Assembly (NCBI GenBank): GCA_029204225.1
Contig: CM055100.1
Location: forward strand, 31,680,915-31,744,914
Direction: 5' to 3'
DNA: 64,000 bases
DNA from: Diphasiastrum complanatum
Lineage: Eukaryota > Streptophyta > Lycopodiopsida > Lycopodiales > Lycopodiaceae
Shown here: piece by piece, positions 46,764 through 58,339 of the stretch
Numbering within the stretch: position 1 is the stretch's first letter
How the letters are laid out: every line of letters starts with the position of its first letter
Made by a program: the position numbers and the translations under genes
Notes under the pieces: model-generated
The model's database searches: none
Seen by the model: the letters and a program-made list of their open reading frames with translations, nothing else
What the model was told of the DNA's origin: nothing

Positions 46764-46945
46764 TTTTTTTTTTTTTGGTGCATACATACTAAGCAACTAG
46801 TGATCATTATATACAACATATACAACTTTGGCAATGCCATTTACGGAGATAGTCTCCTTAAATGTCACTATATAGTGGTCGGAATTTGAGCCTGCACCTT
46901 TCCAGTGGCAGTCAACAACTCTACCCAGTGCCACTGTGATGGACA
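46764..46945 (-). mobile_element. tRNA-derived SINE-like element with poly(A)
   Basis: Minus strand: a Pol III box A-like TGGCACTGGGTAGAGTTG (46916-46933) and box B-like GGCTCAAATTCC (46881-46892) with normal spacing. About 100 bases of unrelated body follow, then a run of 13 A (plus-strand T at 46764-46776). No clear target duplication. A decayed tRNA gene alone would not explain the body and tail. Confidence 0.5.
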
Positions 46946-47125
46946 ACATGGATGAGTTGTGGTATGTGTCAATGCTTTAATCTTATCTAGGATTTTATAA
47001 GATGTGCAATATGTGTTACTATTTTAACCTCGTCTAGCAATTCCGAGATGTGCATCTTAGAACCAAAAGTTAGTCCACTCTATTTCCAAGATGGCATCTC
47101 AAAGATGCTCCCATTGAACATGCAC

Positions 47126-47263
<138 letters not shown>

Positions 47264-47639
47264 ACAACACACATACACACACCTAAAAGTTGGACAAACC
47301 CTCTACCTTGAGTGCTTCCTAGCATGGTTATGTCCTCATCTCTTTGCTTCATGAAGAAGTGGCTTTGGCCTCTTTGTATATGTTGAGGGTGAGTGTGTAG
47401 ACAAGAATACACACCTTTCATTGAGCTAATTAACAAGCAAAAAAAAGCTCATTATTGTCATGTGTTATTTAAACATTGTGCATCCATACCAAAGACAAGT
47501 TGCACAACAAGTGCTTGTGTTGACATCTTTTTAAGCTCTGCATGTCTTTGCTAATCATTATTCACATGATTCATTATAAAAAGCCTTCATTCGTTGAAGA
47601 CCTTATGCATAAGCACAGCTAATTGTTTTGATCCTAGTT

Positions 47640-47880
47640 TGTTGTTGACAATCTCTCTTGTTGATGAGCATAGCTCCCCTTGTGGGTGAACATTCTTCTT
47701 AAGTGGATGAAAAATCTCCTTGTGGATGAGCATAGCTCCCCTTGTGGGTGAACATTCTTCTTAAGTGGATGAAAAATCTCCTTGTGGCTGAGCATAGCTC
47801 CCCTTGTAAATGATTATTCTCCTTAGTGGCTTGAGCACAGCTCCCCTTATGGATGAGATAGCTCCCTAGATGACCAAAAT
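47640..47880 (-). repeat. 62-bp tandem repeats with repeated polypurine tracts
   Basis: Copies start at 47663, 47725 and 47787 (period 62), with a degenerate fourth. On the minus strand each carries AAGGGGAGCTATGCTC, so at least four polypurine tracts occur in a row. This pattern is known just upstream of the 3' LTR in Sirevirus-type copia elements. No pol sequence is attached here. Confidence 0.7.
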
Positions 47881-48132
47881 TGTCGATATTTTGCATATAG
47901 TTTTTTGGTCAATAAGATTGAATGCACTAATTTTTTCAAGTTTTGATTGGAGCTCTTTTTGTAACTTAAGCGCTAATTTTTCCAATGCATTTTCAAATCT
48001 TAGGTTCAATCTATTGAGATAAAATTATGTGTTGATCAAGTTTCAACAAAAACATATTACTAGTCAACTTTTTTTCATTGACAAATAGTGTTGGAGGGTT
48101 TTAGATTAGTGTGATGTCATTTACTTTCATTT

Positions 48133-48222
48133 TAATACCCAACGGGGTTGGCTCAACTGGTTAGCTTGGCATCCAAAGTTTCTTTGGTCCCAGGTTCGAG
48201 CCTCCCCTTGGAAACCAAGAAG
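48133..48222 (+). mobile_element. Short tRNA-like SINE insertion with target duplication
   Basis: Contains box A TGGCTCAACTGG (48149-48160) and box B GGTTCGAGCC (48193-48202). The GGGG at 48144 and CCCC at 48204-48207 could close an acceptor-like stem. It is flanked by a perfect 15-base direct repeat, CATTTACTTTCATTT (48118-48132 and 48223-48237), a target-site duplication. At 90 bases it is close to a tRNA-only retroposon. No poly(A) tail. Confidence 0.75.
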
Positions 48223-48237
48223 CATTTACTTTCATTT

Positions 48238-48660
48238 GTTGAGAGTCAAGTGAGTGCTAAGTGCATTAGAACAGGTCCAAGATAAGAGAGCAATCATATT
48301 GCATCATGGCTACTCATTGATGGATGGAAGGATGGAGTCCTTGCTGAAAATTAATGATCTTATGGATACTATTGCAGGTTTGGAGGAAAGACCACAACAA
48401 GCACAAGATCAAGGTTTGACAAGAGGGCCAAGATAGCCCTTCACGTCATAAAAAAATGAATGTCACCAATGAGCTTCTAAACTAAGTTGGTAAGTGCACA
48501 TCTACAAGTGATGCTTGGGAGGCTTTACAAAACTTATATGAGTCCAAGTACACTTCAAGAGTTCCCCTTAGAAGGAAAATCTTTCAAAGTTGCGAAAAGG
48601 AAGGTGAAAGTGTGTGGTATTCCTTTCTAAATACGACAAAATAAGAAATTTGCTCTTCCA
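48238..48660 (+). pseudogene. Copia gag fragment
   Basis: MDGRMESLLKINDLMDTIAG, LEERPQQAQDQ, then DKRAK after a stop, and STSDAWEALQNLYESKYTS in shifted frame. Matches the gag at 61.3-61.7 kb. Several breaks. Confidence 0.65.
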
Positions 48661-48888
48661 ATATTTGCAGTACATACACCAAGCCTCCCGGTAGGCCAGT
48701 GTATAACTCCTATAAAATCATCATATCTCAGGTTATTGCGGCTATGTATTGTTGTAATAAGCAGCAGACATTTCTGAAAGAAGTTAAGACTCTTATTGGT
48801 GCATTTCAGAAAAATGGCTTTCTAAAATACAAATTATATTTGATTATAGATAGACTGCTTATACAAGAAACTTTTCCTGGACTGTCTT

Positions 48889-50228
48889 TGTTGGAGTTTA
48901 ATCTTACTCCTACTCTTCCTAACTGCCCTCCTTCCTTCTCTCAATTCTACTCTCTCAAAAGAAACCTATAGAAAATGAACAGTCTGCATATTTGAATTAA
49001 TTGTCGCTACAGTCTGCATTTTTACTCAGGTTTTTCCACAAGCAAAAAACCTGACACCCGACATTGTCGCCATTTTACCTTCGAGCCATCCTGAACAACT
49101 TAAGTGTTTTACGACACTGATGCTAAATTGGTTTAGGCCATTTAGGCACTTCCAGAAATGCGACACTATTTTGTAAAAAATGCGACACTGCATTTTTACA
49201 TGCAGTTTATGACAGGCGAAAATTTGCAAAAAAGCGACACTACATTTTTACATGCAATTTGTGACAGGCGACAATTTGCAAAAAAGTGACACTGCATTTT
49301 TCCATGCAGTTTCTGACAGATGCGACAAAAAGCGAAAAATGCGACACTGCATTTTTACACAAGTTTCTACACAAGCGAAAAACTCGACACTACAGTTTTA
49401 CACGGGTTTCTACACAGGCAAAAAACCCGACACTGCAGTTTTACACGAGATTCTAGATAGGTGAAAAATCTGACACTCTGCATAAATACACAGGATTCCT
49501 CACAGGCTGTCTACGTCTTCACGCTCAATAACAACTGTTCTAATTAGTCAGTTAATCAGCTGTTAAGCGATCTTGTAAATGTAAAGCTAGAATAATGCAA
49601 GATCTTCCAGTTGCTATAAATGTAAATGAGTGGTTGAAGATAGAATACATCTATATAGATCTGAAAATCAGAGATTAGCATCACAGGATGATCTGATAGA
49701 GATTTAAATGACCAGAACGGGTCTTTCAGTAGCTGACTCCTCAGAGTTAGTGATTATAGAGAGAGAGATTTAGCAATTGCTTTGAATCTGTAAGTAGGAT
49801 CACGCGCTTACCAGCGCAATTGTATTGTGGTCTGATCGTTGTTACTACAACTTTATTATACAGATTCGCTACTATTCTACATCTTTTTACATTCTTGTTG
49901 AATGAAATTAACTCTCACTCCTCTTACGTAAACATCAACATAAAGAAAAATGTATGGTTGTCTCTGACGCCTCTACATTCTCTTCATATCAGATTATCAG
50001 TATTAGAGAATTGCATGGCTATCTGAGACGCCTAATCGTTTCTGCAATCTCTCTTTCATGGTAGTCTAAGACTCCGACACTGATAATTTTTTTTTTTCAA
50101 CACAAAAGAACAGCTCACAACCTTCGTTCTCTAAGTAATCTACGATCCTGTTAATCGCAGTCATCATTGTGCTTTCATTAATCATATTTCATTCCTGTTG
50201 GCATCACCGTCCATCACAAACACCAACA
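48889..50228 (+). repeat. Copia long LTR, copy 2 (5' LTR, 1340 bp)
   Basis: Starts TGTTGGAGTTTAATC and ends AACACCAACA two bases before the primer site. It contains CAGTCTGCATATTTG as in the copies at 14514 and 63522. A hairpin-forming tandem array lies at 49025-49475 (see the separate entry). A direct-repeat-rich end portion has GTCTCTGACGCCTC and TATCTGAGACGCC. Confidence 0.8.
49025..49475 (+). repeat. Tandem hairpin units inside LTR copy 2
   Basis: About nine degenerate units of 40-50 bases built as CGACACT, then CATTTTTACAC, then a stem-loop. Clear stems: CAGGTTTTT 49027-49035 with 49045-49053; CGGGTTT 49403-49409 with 49423-49429; AGATT 49448-49452 with 49467-49471; AGTTT/AAACT near 49362-49384. 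Loops share (T/C)NACANGC. Confidence 0.7.
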
Positions 50229-50230
50229 AA

Positions 50231-50243
50231 TGTGGTATTAGAG
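50231..50243 (+). other. Copia primer-binding site (degenerate)
   Basis: TGTGGTATTAGAGC resembles TGGTATCAGAGC (initiator tRNA-Met), two bases after the LTR. Confidence 0.7.
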
Positions 50244-50349
50244 CACATGCTTATTGGATTACTAGAGTCTAGGATTCATAATAGAACTTAATATGTTATT
50301 GTTCTATAGAGCTAGTTCATTCTGTTTGTGTTCAATCTCTATTCTAATG

Positions 50350-52966
50350 GAAGGTTCAACCTCAGAGTTCCGCTTGATTAACAAATTCAACGGAGATGAC
50401 ATCCACATGTGGAAGTTCAAGATGAGGATGATCTTAATCGAGAAGGAGCTACGGAGATACGTAAATGCTTTAATAGCCAGACCGACAGAACCTTAACTAC
50501 TATCAACATGGAAAGCAAAGGATGGCAAAGCACTTGCCATTGTATCCTTGAATCTGAAAGACATTCAGATCTCTCACGTATTAACAGCACCACCTCCAAA
50601 GAAGCGTGGGATATCCTAACAAGTATCTACAAACTTCAGATGTATTGCCTTACGTCTTTCTGAGGAAGAAGGCACTTACACTCAAGATGAGCGAAGGCAC
50701 CTCAGTCAGCGATCACTTGAACGAATTCAAACAGTTGCTGAATCAACTTGTTGTCATATGTACCCCTATTTCAGAAGAAGACTCAACTATGTCTCTTCTT
50801 GCCAGTCTTCCATCCTCCTATGACAATCTAGTATTGCTTCTAAGCAATCCTCCTACGTTGTCTCTCCAGAAGCTGACAACAAGCCTATTGCAGAAAGAAG
50901 TTAGGAGAAAAAGCTTTTCCACAACGAGTACCAAGTCAGTGGCATTGTACTTTAATAAGTAGCAGTCCAAGAAGAAGAAGAACTTCAAGGACAAGAAGAC
51001 GAAGGCGGAGCAGCCAGTCTCGACGCAACAACAACAGCACAATCAACAATCATCCAAGAGCAAACTCTTTTGTAGGTATTGCAAAACATCCAATCACAAC
51101 ATAAAGGATTGTCGCATCCTCAAGCACAATGAAGCGAGGAAGAAAACGCAGTAGCACCAAGAGGGAGGCTCTGACACTGTCAAAAATCCACAAGATGAGA
51201 ACAAGGCGTTGATGGTACAAGACCAACCAAGTAGAGATGCCTATCAATGGTATCTTGATTCAGGTGCTTCACAACACATGACACCATGTAAGAACTTGTT
51301 CTCTACTCTCACAACAATGGACTCAAAGTACATTTTCTTTGGTGACTCAAGCTCTCACAAAGTCGAAGGCCAAGACACCGTTTGACTGCAGTTCCCTGAC
51401 GGCATCACTAGACAGTTAGATGGTGTACTTTACATACCCAAGTTAACAAAGAATTTATTATCTATTAGCAAGATCACTGATCAAGGCTATAGAGATTTGT
51501 TTACTACTAGTCGATGTACTGTTTTTGATGAGAACTCCAATGAAAATCCTCTCTACACACAGAGAAGGAAATTATGCACTTTCTGTGTAGATGCTCATGT
51601 TTGGCATCAAAGACTAGGTCATTTAAACATGCGTTCAATCTTGTACATGCATCATAACAAAATGGTCAAGGACATGAATATCAATGTTGTTACCATAGCT
51701 AATCAGACTGTCTATGAAAATTGTCTACTAGGGAAACAACCTAGAACTAAATTTCCAAGAGGACAAGCCAGGAGAGCAAAGTCCATTCTGTCACTAATCC
51801 CCATGACTTATGTGGTCCTATGAGCATACCCTCTTTGGGTCAAGCTCTATATTTTATCACATTCATTGATTACTACTCCCAATTTACCAGAATCATGTTC
51901 ATAAAGAACAAGTCAGAAGCATTCAATTGCTTCAAAGAATTCAAGCAATATGTTGAGAATCAGACTGGTCAGAGAATCAAGGCCCTTGCGGGGGGAGAGT
52001 ATCGATCAAATGAAATTTTTGGACTACCTAACATCATGTGGCATGCACCATCAGTTCACAGCTAGCTACACTCCACAGTAGAATGGCGTAGCTGAGTGAA
52101 AGAACTGAACACTATTGGAAGCTGCATGATCCAGTACTGTTAACGCTCAATTACCCCAGAACTTTTGGGCTGAAGCAATTTCTACAGCCTGCTATCTGCA
52201 AAATTATTTCAGCATGAAGGTAGTCGACTCCAAGACACCGTTTGAAGCTTACTATGGCTACAAACCAAGCTTGAAACACTTACGTGTATTTTGATGTCTC
52301 TACTATGCTCAAATTTCGTCTGATCTAAGAAAGAAGTTAGACCCAATAAGCTGTAAGTATATCTTTATCGGCCATTAAATTTCACACAAGGCATATCATA
52401 TCTATGATGTTGATACAAGTCAGATCTCAGTCAGCCACGACGTTGTCTTTCTTGAAGACAAATTCCATAATTTCAAGCAGAAGCAGCCAGTGTAGGAATA
52501 TGTCACAGCAGCTCCATTAATCGACCTACGAATGTTCAAACGTAGGAGTTTGTCCCAACAGCTCCATTTACCATTAATGGGCCTAGACCCATGACTGTTC
52601 AACCACAAGCTGAAGCTATCCCAGTCATTTCCCAAGAGAAACATCCACTCAACCACTTGTAGTTTGAAGGTCTGCAAGACAACGACAACAACCTGATCGT
52701 TTTGTCCCTCAGGTGTTTATCAGTCATGATGAACCTGCCACTATTGCAGAAGCACTGTCAATGCCCAATGCAGACGAATGGAAAGCTGCCATGGATGCTG
52801 AGTACCATTGCTTGATGAAGAACAATACCTAGAGTCTTGTTAATCCTTCTGCAGGTATAAAGCCTATTGACTCTAAATGGATCTTCAAGCTAAAGCTTAA
52901 GCCAGATGGATCAATATTAAAATGGAAAGCTCGTTTAGTGGTTAAAGGATTTGAACAAGTTTATGG
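50350..52966 (+). pseudogene. Copia gag-protease-integrase-RT start
   Basis: Gag: FRLINKFNGDDIHMWKFKMR, then in other frames SVSDHLNEFKQLLNQL and LASLPSSYDNLVLLL. Zinc knuckle CRYCKTSNHNIKDC (about 51073-51114). Protease WYLDSGASQHMTPC (51250) and LDGVLYIPKLTKNLLSISK. Integrase VWHQRLGHLNMRSI, SLGQALYFITFIDYYSQF (second of the usual DD is Tyr), and NGVAE in broken context. RT starts ALSMPNADEWKAAMDAEYH and ends [14 protein letters not shown] at 52966. The RT catalytic core, RNase H and 3' LTR are missing. At least six stops or shifts. Confidence 0.8.
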
Positions 52967-53728
52967 GTGTGTTGGCGTGGGAGAAACACGGTTCTCTCAC
53001 GAGTAATCGTCTCGCTTTCCTAGCAAACAGTTGGATCTACAGATCCTAGACAGAATTGTCTTCGCACGCAGGCGGACATGTATTCTGCAATTTTGTCTTG
53101 ATTGTTTACTAGCATCAGAATACTTCATTACACTGTATTGTGCTCTGTCATATTGTGTCAAGTATATCCAGCAAGTATATAGCCATTCTATGTAACTTTT
53201 AAGATTAGAGTGACTAAACATCTACAACTTATCAGAAAATTACAAGAGTGGCAGATTAGCCACGACCTAGATTGTATCTGCTGATGTCATGCTATCAGGT
53301 CACATATCTGTACTTCTGGTACTTGCATGATCTTGGCTAGTACTCTTTGGAGCATGAGGGGCAGGAGAAGGTTTCACAATGTTGGTTTCGTTTCCGCTGT
53401 TGGTTTTGTTTCCTTCGTTGATTCTGTGATCAATAATAAGCTATCGCGATTACAGCTTGTGTAAGAGATAAATTCATAGCAAAATTAGATGTGCTATTGT
53501 TATAGTGCAATCAGAGTAGACAACAGATGTATTTTTCATCAGTCAACAATATAGACTACTTTCGACAATTCGACACATGATTAGTCTTATTCTACTGTTT
53601 TTGCTTATATGATCCGAGTTCTAATAATTGGCAAGGAAGCAATATTTCTCTATTGTTCATTTTTGCACTTGTGAATGATAATAAACTATGTTTATGGTAG
53701 TATTGAATTAGTTTTGTTATTACATTAA
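52967..53728. other. Unassigned
   Basis: Begins TGTTGGCGTGGGAGAAAC right at the RT break, which could be the start of another LTR, but I find no matching end. No ORF with motifs. Confidence 0.3.
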
Positions 53729-53985
53729 CTATTGTTTCTGACTCACACTTAAAATATTCTTAGTTATGAAAGAAATGAACAAAACATTTTCTAGATTATG
53801 ATTCTTGCTTGTAGAGAGAGAAATAAAAATTGTTCCAGTGTCTTTTATGACACATTCAAGATCATTGGCTGTTTCACCTTCATAGGTCATCAAGGATGAG
53901 AAGTAATGCTTGTGCATTGTTACGTGAGCGCTTGCTCCACTATCAATCCACCATGGATCAATATCTACAAACCAAGAGTTAAGGT
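53729..53985 (-). pseudogene. Copia protease fragment
   Basis: WWIDSGASAHVTMHKHYFSS, LENVLFISFITKNILSVSQ. Gag and integrase are missing. Belongs to a minus-strand element whose primer site and LTR are at 54496 onward. Confidence 0.75.
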
Positions 53986-54495
53986 TCTTGTCAATAGTAG
54001 TTATTATAGATAAACAAAGCTCCTCCAGTATGCTGATTTCTGGGAGTCCCGCAGACTAGAGCGGCTACCAAAAAAAAAAAACAGCACAGAAATTTTTGAC
54101 ACTGTACGGTACGGAAAACCAGCAGGCAGGCACGCAGATCCGCGCGGACGCGCGGGTGCCCGCGGAATTATTTTTTTTTTGGCATCAAATAAAAAAAACT
54201 TTGATTGTAAAAAATTTTCGACTTCCAAAACCCAAAACAAGGCCAAAAAATGAAATCGGTTTTTGAAGTTTTTTTTTAAAATCGTAAAACATTCAAAAGA
54301 AACCGACTACTACCACCGTAGCTAGCAAAGGTGGTTCGTTTTCAATCAAAACGACCTCAGATTGAGACGAACCAAAAAGCAAAGTTGTTCAGATCGATTC
54401 AACAAAATCAACTAAGCCTTCAAAAACATCAGCTAAAAGCTCAAACCAACCAATAACATAAGTTAGAGCGATTGCACCTTATTCACAATGATCGG
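53986..54495 (-). other. Copia leader with GC-rich island
   Basis: Region between primer site and protease; gag is deleted. The segment 54120-54165 is extremely GC-rich and self-complementary (CCGCGCGGACGCGCGGG), bounded by A and T runs, and contrasts with the AT-rich surroundings. Confidence 0.45.
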
Positions 54496-54509
54496 TGGCT
54501 CTGATACCA
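54496..54509 (-). other. Copia primer-binding site
   Basis: On the minus strand TGGTATCAGAGCCA, two bases from an LTR end. Confidence 0.85.
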
Positions 54510-54511
54510 AC

Positions 54512-55035
54512 TGTTAGAATCCCCATCGTCATGCCGGTCATTGCTAAAGCACAAACAAGTGACGAACGCTACGTTACCACCTAGCCATAGAGGTACTGCC
54601 ACCTCACTCCTGTGCATTTGAGCTACAGACCACCATCAATGTAAGCCATGGTGTCCCATACCACCATGCCTTACCCTCGACCCTTACCTACCTACATCTT
54701 GAGGCCTAGATACTCGTCCCGACCTGACCACCAGTGGAAGTGCTCTTCATTCTCTAGGAGAGAATGAATACCCAGCTCATGGAGATCCACCTCTATATAC
54801 ATAGTCCAGGTGAGTCATCTCCCTCCATAGGAGTCACGCATGACTAACGACATGCGTCAGTTGTGCACACTGACGCGGGTCCATAACAACGAGTCACCGC
54901 GTGCCAATGAGACATTGACACGTGGCACCCAAAAGACTATAGCTCCAGTTCAGCGTTCCGTCCCTAACTTCGTTCATGTCTGCAGGAGGGGCAATAGTCT
55001 TCATCACCACCAAAATAAGAATTTGCTATGAATTT
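54512..55035 (-). repeat. Copia 5' LTR (minus strand)
   Basis: LTR 3' end reads GGGATTCTAACA on the minus strand, next to the primer site. The opposite boundary is not defined, so the lower-confidence limit is a guess. GC content is higher than its flanks. Confidence 0.6.
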
Positions 55036-55062
55036 CCACTTAGTCGCTAATCACCTTATTAG

Positions 55063-55145
55063 ATAGTGATTTTCACAAGGAAAAATCTTGTCTACAAATT
55101 GTCATCCCAACGATTTCCACAAGGAAAAATCTTGTCTGCAAATCC
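55063..55145. repeat. Short direct duplication
   Basis: GATTTTCACAAGGAAAAATC at 55066 and GATTTCCACAAGGAAAAATC at 55109, both followed by TTGTCT. About 32 bases, nearly identical. Confidence 0.85.
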
Positions 55146-55735
55146 GAGCCAGAGGCTACACAAAAAGCTGATATAATTATTCTAAGAAAATAAAGTCACA
55201 AGCAAGATTGCAGTGGCACAGAATCCCTTATGTGTAATGAAAGTGGAAGATTGGAGACAAATCCAACTGAGGAAGGTGAGCGTTCTAACCCTTCACTAAA
55301 GATAGCTGACATGTTGGAGGAGGCGCATGGTACCTCTCTCCTGGCAAAAGCTGAGATCTCACAAGTTGACTTTGGAACCTCAAGTTCGGCTATTTTGAAT
55401 GCACCTGCATACCCCAATGCATCTCTTGAAAGCAAGAGATGAAAATTTGAAGCCTACATATCAAAGGAATTGCATGCCAACAACAATAATATTTTGGTGT
55501 GATGCTCATGCAACTCTAGAGATAGAGAATTTAATGTGTTTGGCTTTTCGCTTATCACTCCCAACGAAAGTGCATAGCTTGAAGCTTTTTCTTTTCAAAT
55601 AGTAGAGAGCAGCTTTCAATTAAAAGCAGCAAAAAAAAGATGGCCAAAAGCAATTTTGCTAAAGTAGATCATTAGCAAAAAGGTCTAAATCACACAAAAC
55701 ATATGAAGTAAATATAGTGAATGATACTCCAACAA
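55146..55735. other. Unassigned
   Basis: A 70-codon + strand ORF at 55230-55442 (SLKIADMLEEAHGTSLLAKA) has protein-like composition but no family I recognise. Confidence 0.25.
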
Positions 55736-56915
55736 TTTTTGATACGAACATTTGGAAGAACTACCAATACTATCATCTGCAGGAATTCACTTATTAAGTA
55801 GAACTTCGCCAAGGAAAATATCATACAAATGCTGACTATCTATCGTGACTCAGCACGAGAAAAGTTGAAAAACCAATTAATGATGATTTTTCAGACGAAA
55901 ATTTATTCGAAATCTCATCTACGAATTTGTTATATTCTGATAACATTGCTTATCTTAAGGATCAGATATATCCAGATGGTTATGATTTGGAGAAAGAAGA
56001 CAGTTTTCAATATAAGGTAGCACCTTATACGATTATTAACAATGTCCTGTACAAGCTTGGTGCTGATCATCAACTAAGAAGATGTTCGAAACAACAGATA
56101 TTAAAAAGGTTGTTCAAGTCTTACATTCAGAGGATGCTGGCGGACACTTTGCTTTAAAGAATATTGTTAATAAAATATTGACTGCCAAGTACTGGTGGCC
56201 AACTATGTTCAAGGATGTATCGAATTATATTCGTTCGTGTGATCCATGTCAGAGATCTGGAAAGCCAACAAAAGCAATGAATTGGCCGTTGACACCAATC
56301 CTACCTCTTGCACCATTTGAGAAGTGGGGGATTGATTTTGTCGGTCCTATCAAACCTGTGATTCAACATACGAAGTGTTGTTATGTTCTTGTTGCAACGG
56401 ATTATGCTACAAAGAACGTTGAAGCAGAAGCGATGAAACGAAACGATGCGAAAACTGTCGCAACGTTCTTATTCAAAACTATAATCAAAAGATATGGTTG
56501 TCCTCTTGAATTAGTAAGTGACCGTGGTACACATTTTTTAAATGACACAATACAACTGTTGACAACATATTTTCTGATTAAACACAGAAAGACAACCCCT
56601 TATAATCCAAAAGCAAACGGGTTGACTGAGAGAGTTTATGGAATATTATGTAAGATTCTGAACAAGATTACTATTGCACATGCGACTGATGGGGATCAGA
56701 AATTACCATCAGTTCTCTGGGCTTATTGTAACACAGAAAAGATCACGATGAAGCAAACACCATATTTTCTTACTTATGGTATGCATCCTATTTTGTCTAT
56801 TGAATTTGAGGTGATAACTTTTCATATTGAAGCTCAACAAATAGATGCAGAATGTATTAACGAAAGGCTGACCACTTCGTCTGTTGCGAATACTTTCTTT
56901 TCGGCACTCAAATAA
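55736..56915 (+). pseudogene. Ty3-gypsy RNase H tail and integrase
   Basis: Starts at the RNase H end (QGKYHTNADYLS). Then, after a frameshift near 56090, a 277-codon integrase: zinc finger LHSEDAGGHF ... SCDPCQRSGK, core FEKWGIDFVGPI (Asp), VSDRGTHFLND (Asp), NPKANGLTERVYGIL (Glu). The catalytic triad and HHCC finger are intact, unlike the other integrases in the window. The end SALK lacks the GPY C-terminal module. Integrase inserts element cDNA. This is the same lineage as 18.4-19.3 kb (shared FEKWG and ATDY motifs). Confidence 0.85.
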
Positions 56916-57835
56916 CGTCTAAATTTGGTACAGTCTAGCACGATCATTGAATAAAATTGTATGTATATATTTGAGATGTCAGTCCCTGTCTGAAGAATTG
57001 AGTCTTTGATCTGTGTTCTTGCTTGTAACTGACATAAGTTTCTAACGTGCTCTAAAACTATTCGTGCTCTTTAACCATAACCTTGGACTTAAGTTGTTGA
57101 GGTCTTTTGTCTAGAAATGAATAGTTCGCAAACGCGATTGACTAATTGTTTGCACAAACATGAATACATCGAACATTTCTCGACTCTCTATTGACACATT
57201 AATCAGTTGAAATGTAGTACTATTGTACTACTCTGATAACATCTCACCTATAGAATGCATTTCATTCGATTTGATAGAGACAAGACTGCTATTATGGAAT
57301 TATTAACACTACACACCCCCAACACAAGTAATACTGGTTTCTTTCTAATGTCTGTTGACAACCAGAATAACGCCCGAAGCCGCTTCACTCGAAATAAATC
57401 ATAAATTGTACCAAATACATAACTTTCTAACGCTGTCCTCTATGGGTTCGACATTATTTACTACAAAATCTATATTAACTTTGTTGGTATAGTACGACAT
57501 TATTTCAGTCTTCCACCAAGGTCCAGACCTCAAGTGTCAAGGCAAGGTCAAAAATGTGTGAAATTGGATGCAAAGTAAGCGACTATCTTAAAATCCTATT
57601 CTCCTAGAAGTTTGGCATACTAGTTGACATTTTCTTTGCTTTGATTCAGAGTGTGCATGGGCAAAGACATGACAACAATAAAAAAAAAACATACAGACAC
57701 TTACATGCATTGTTGCAACTTTAGTGGCTCAATTGAATAATTGCAACTTGATTGGTCCATTTTTGTTCAATCGTCCCTTGCAACTCGACATGCCAAGCAA
57801 TGTCATGAGACTAAAGAACCACTTTAGTTGTCCCT
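56916..57835. other. No feature seen
   Basis: AT-rich region after integrase, possibly a gypsy 3' segment. No ORF or LTR boundary recognised. Confidence 0.3.
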
Positions 57836-58150
57836 ATGTTACGTCCATGTCCAGTATGAGGGATTCGGCATAATTCTTGACATGGATAGTCGGTCACTCT
57901 AGTGTATGTGGTTACTAGTTATGCCTCGTCATTTCAGGCTTGGCCGATAAAGTAATTAATAATCATATGAGGGTCCAGACCTATAATTGGACATAGGAGC
58001 ACTTGCATGGTGTTTGACTGCTATAATGCAAGAATAGGAGGTCAATTGCTTATTCAAGTTGCATGGGGATCCTAAGAGGAATATTCTCTCCAATGACTCA
58101 AAATTTCTCTTTCTCAAAAAGTGTATATACAAAGAGCTCTCATCATACAT
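57836..58150 (+). repeat. Chromovirus-type LTR fragment, copy 2
   Basis: Begins TGTTACGTCCATGTCC and matches 22541-22780 in order (ATGAGGGATTC, TTGACATG, TAGTTATGCC, GTAATTAATAA, AATTGGACAT, AATAGGAGGTCAA). Confidence 0.55.
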
Positions 58151-58339
58151 ATGATGGTACCTCGAGTTTCTACACTAATTAGCACGTGGTGACCACCCTT
58201 GAAACAGTTAGAATTAATAAGCTCAACTATGTTTGTAATGTTAGTGTAGTTTACAGTTGTTATGAACTGTTTTAGTTTGGTAGGTAGGCTTTAGTTAAGA
58301 AGCTAGCCCAAGGGCTTGTCCCGGGCCGATAACGGGAGT

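Noticed and set aside
48144-48207. Functional tRNA gene
   Set aside because: Box A and B are present, but the arms do not form a normal cloverleaf and the unit is flanked by a target duplication, so a retroposon fits better.
52970-53460. Solo LTR starting TGTTGGCG
   Set aside because: No matching end or target duplication could be found.
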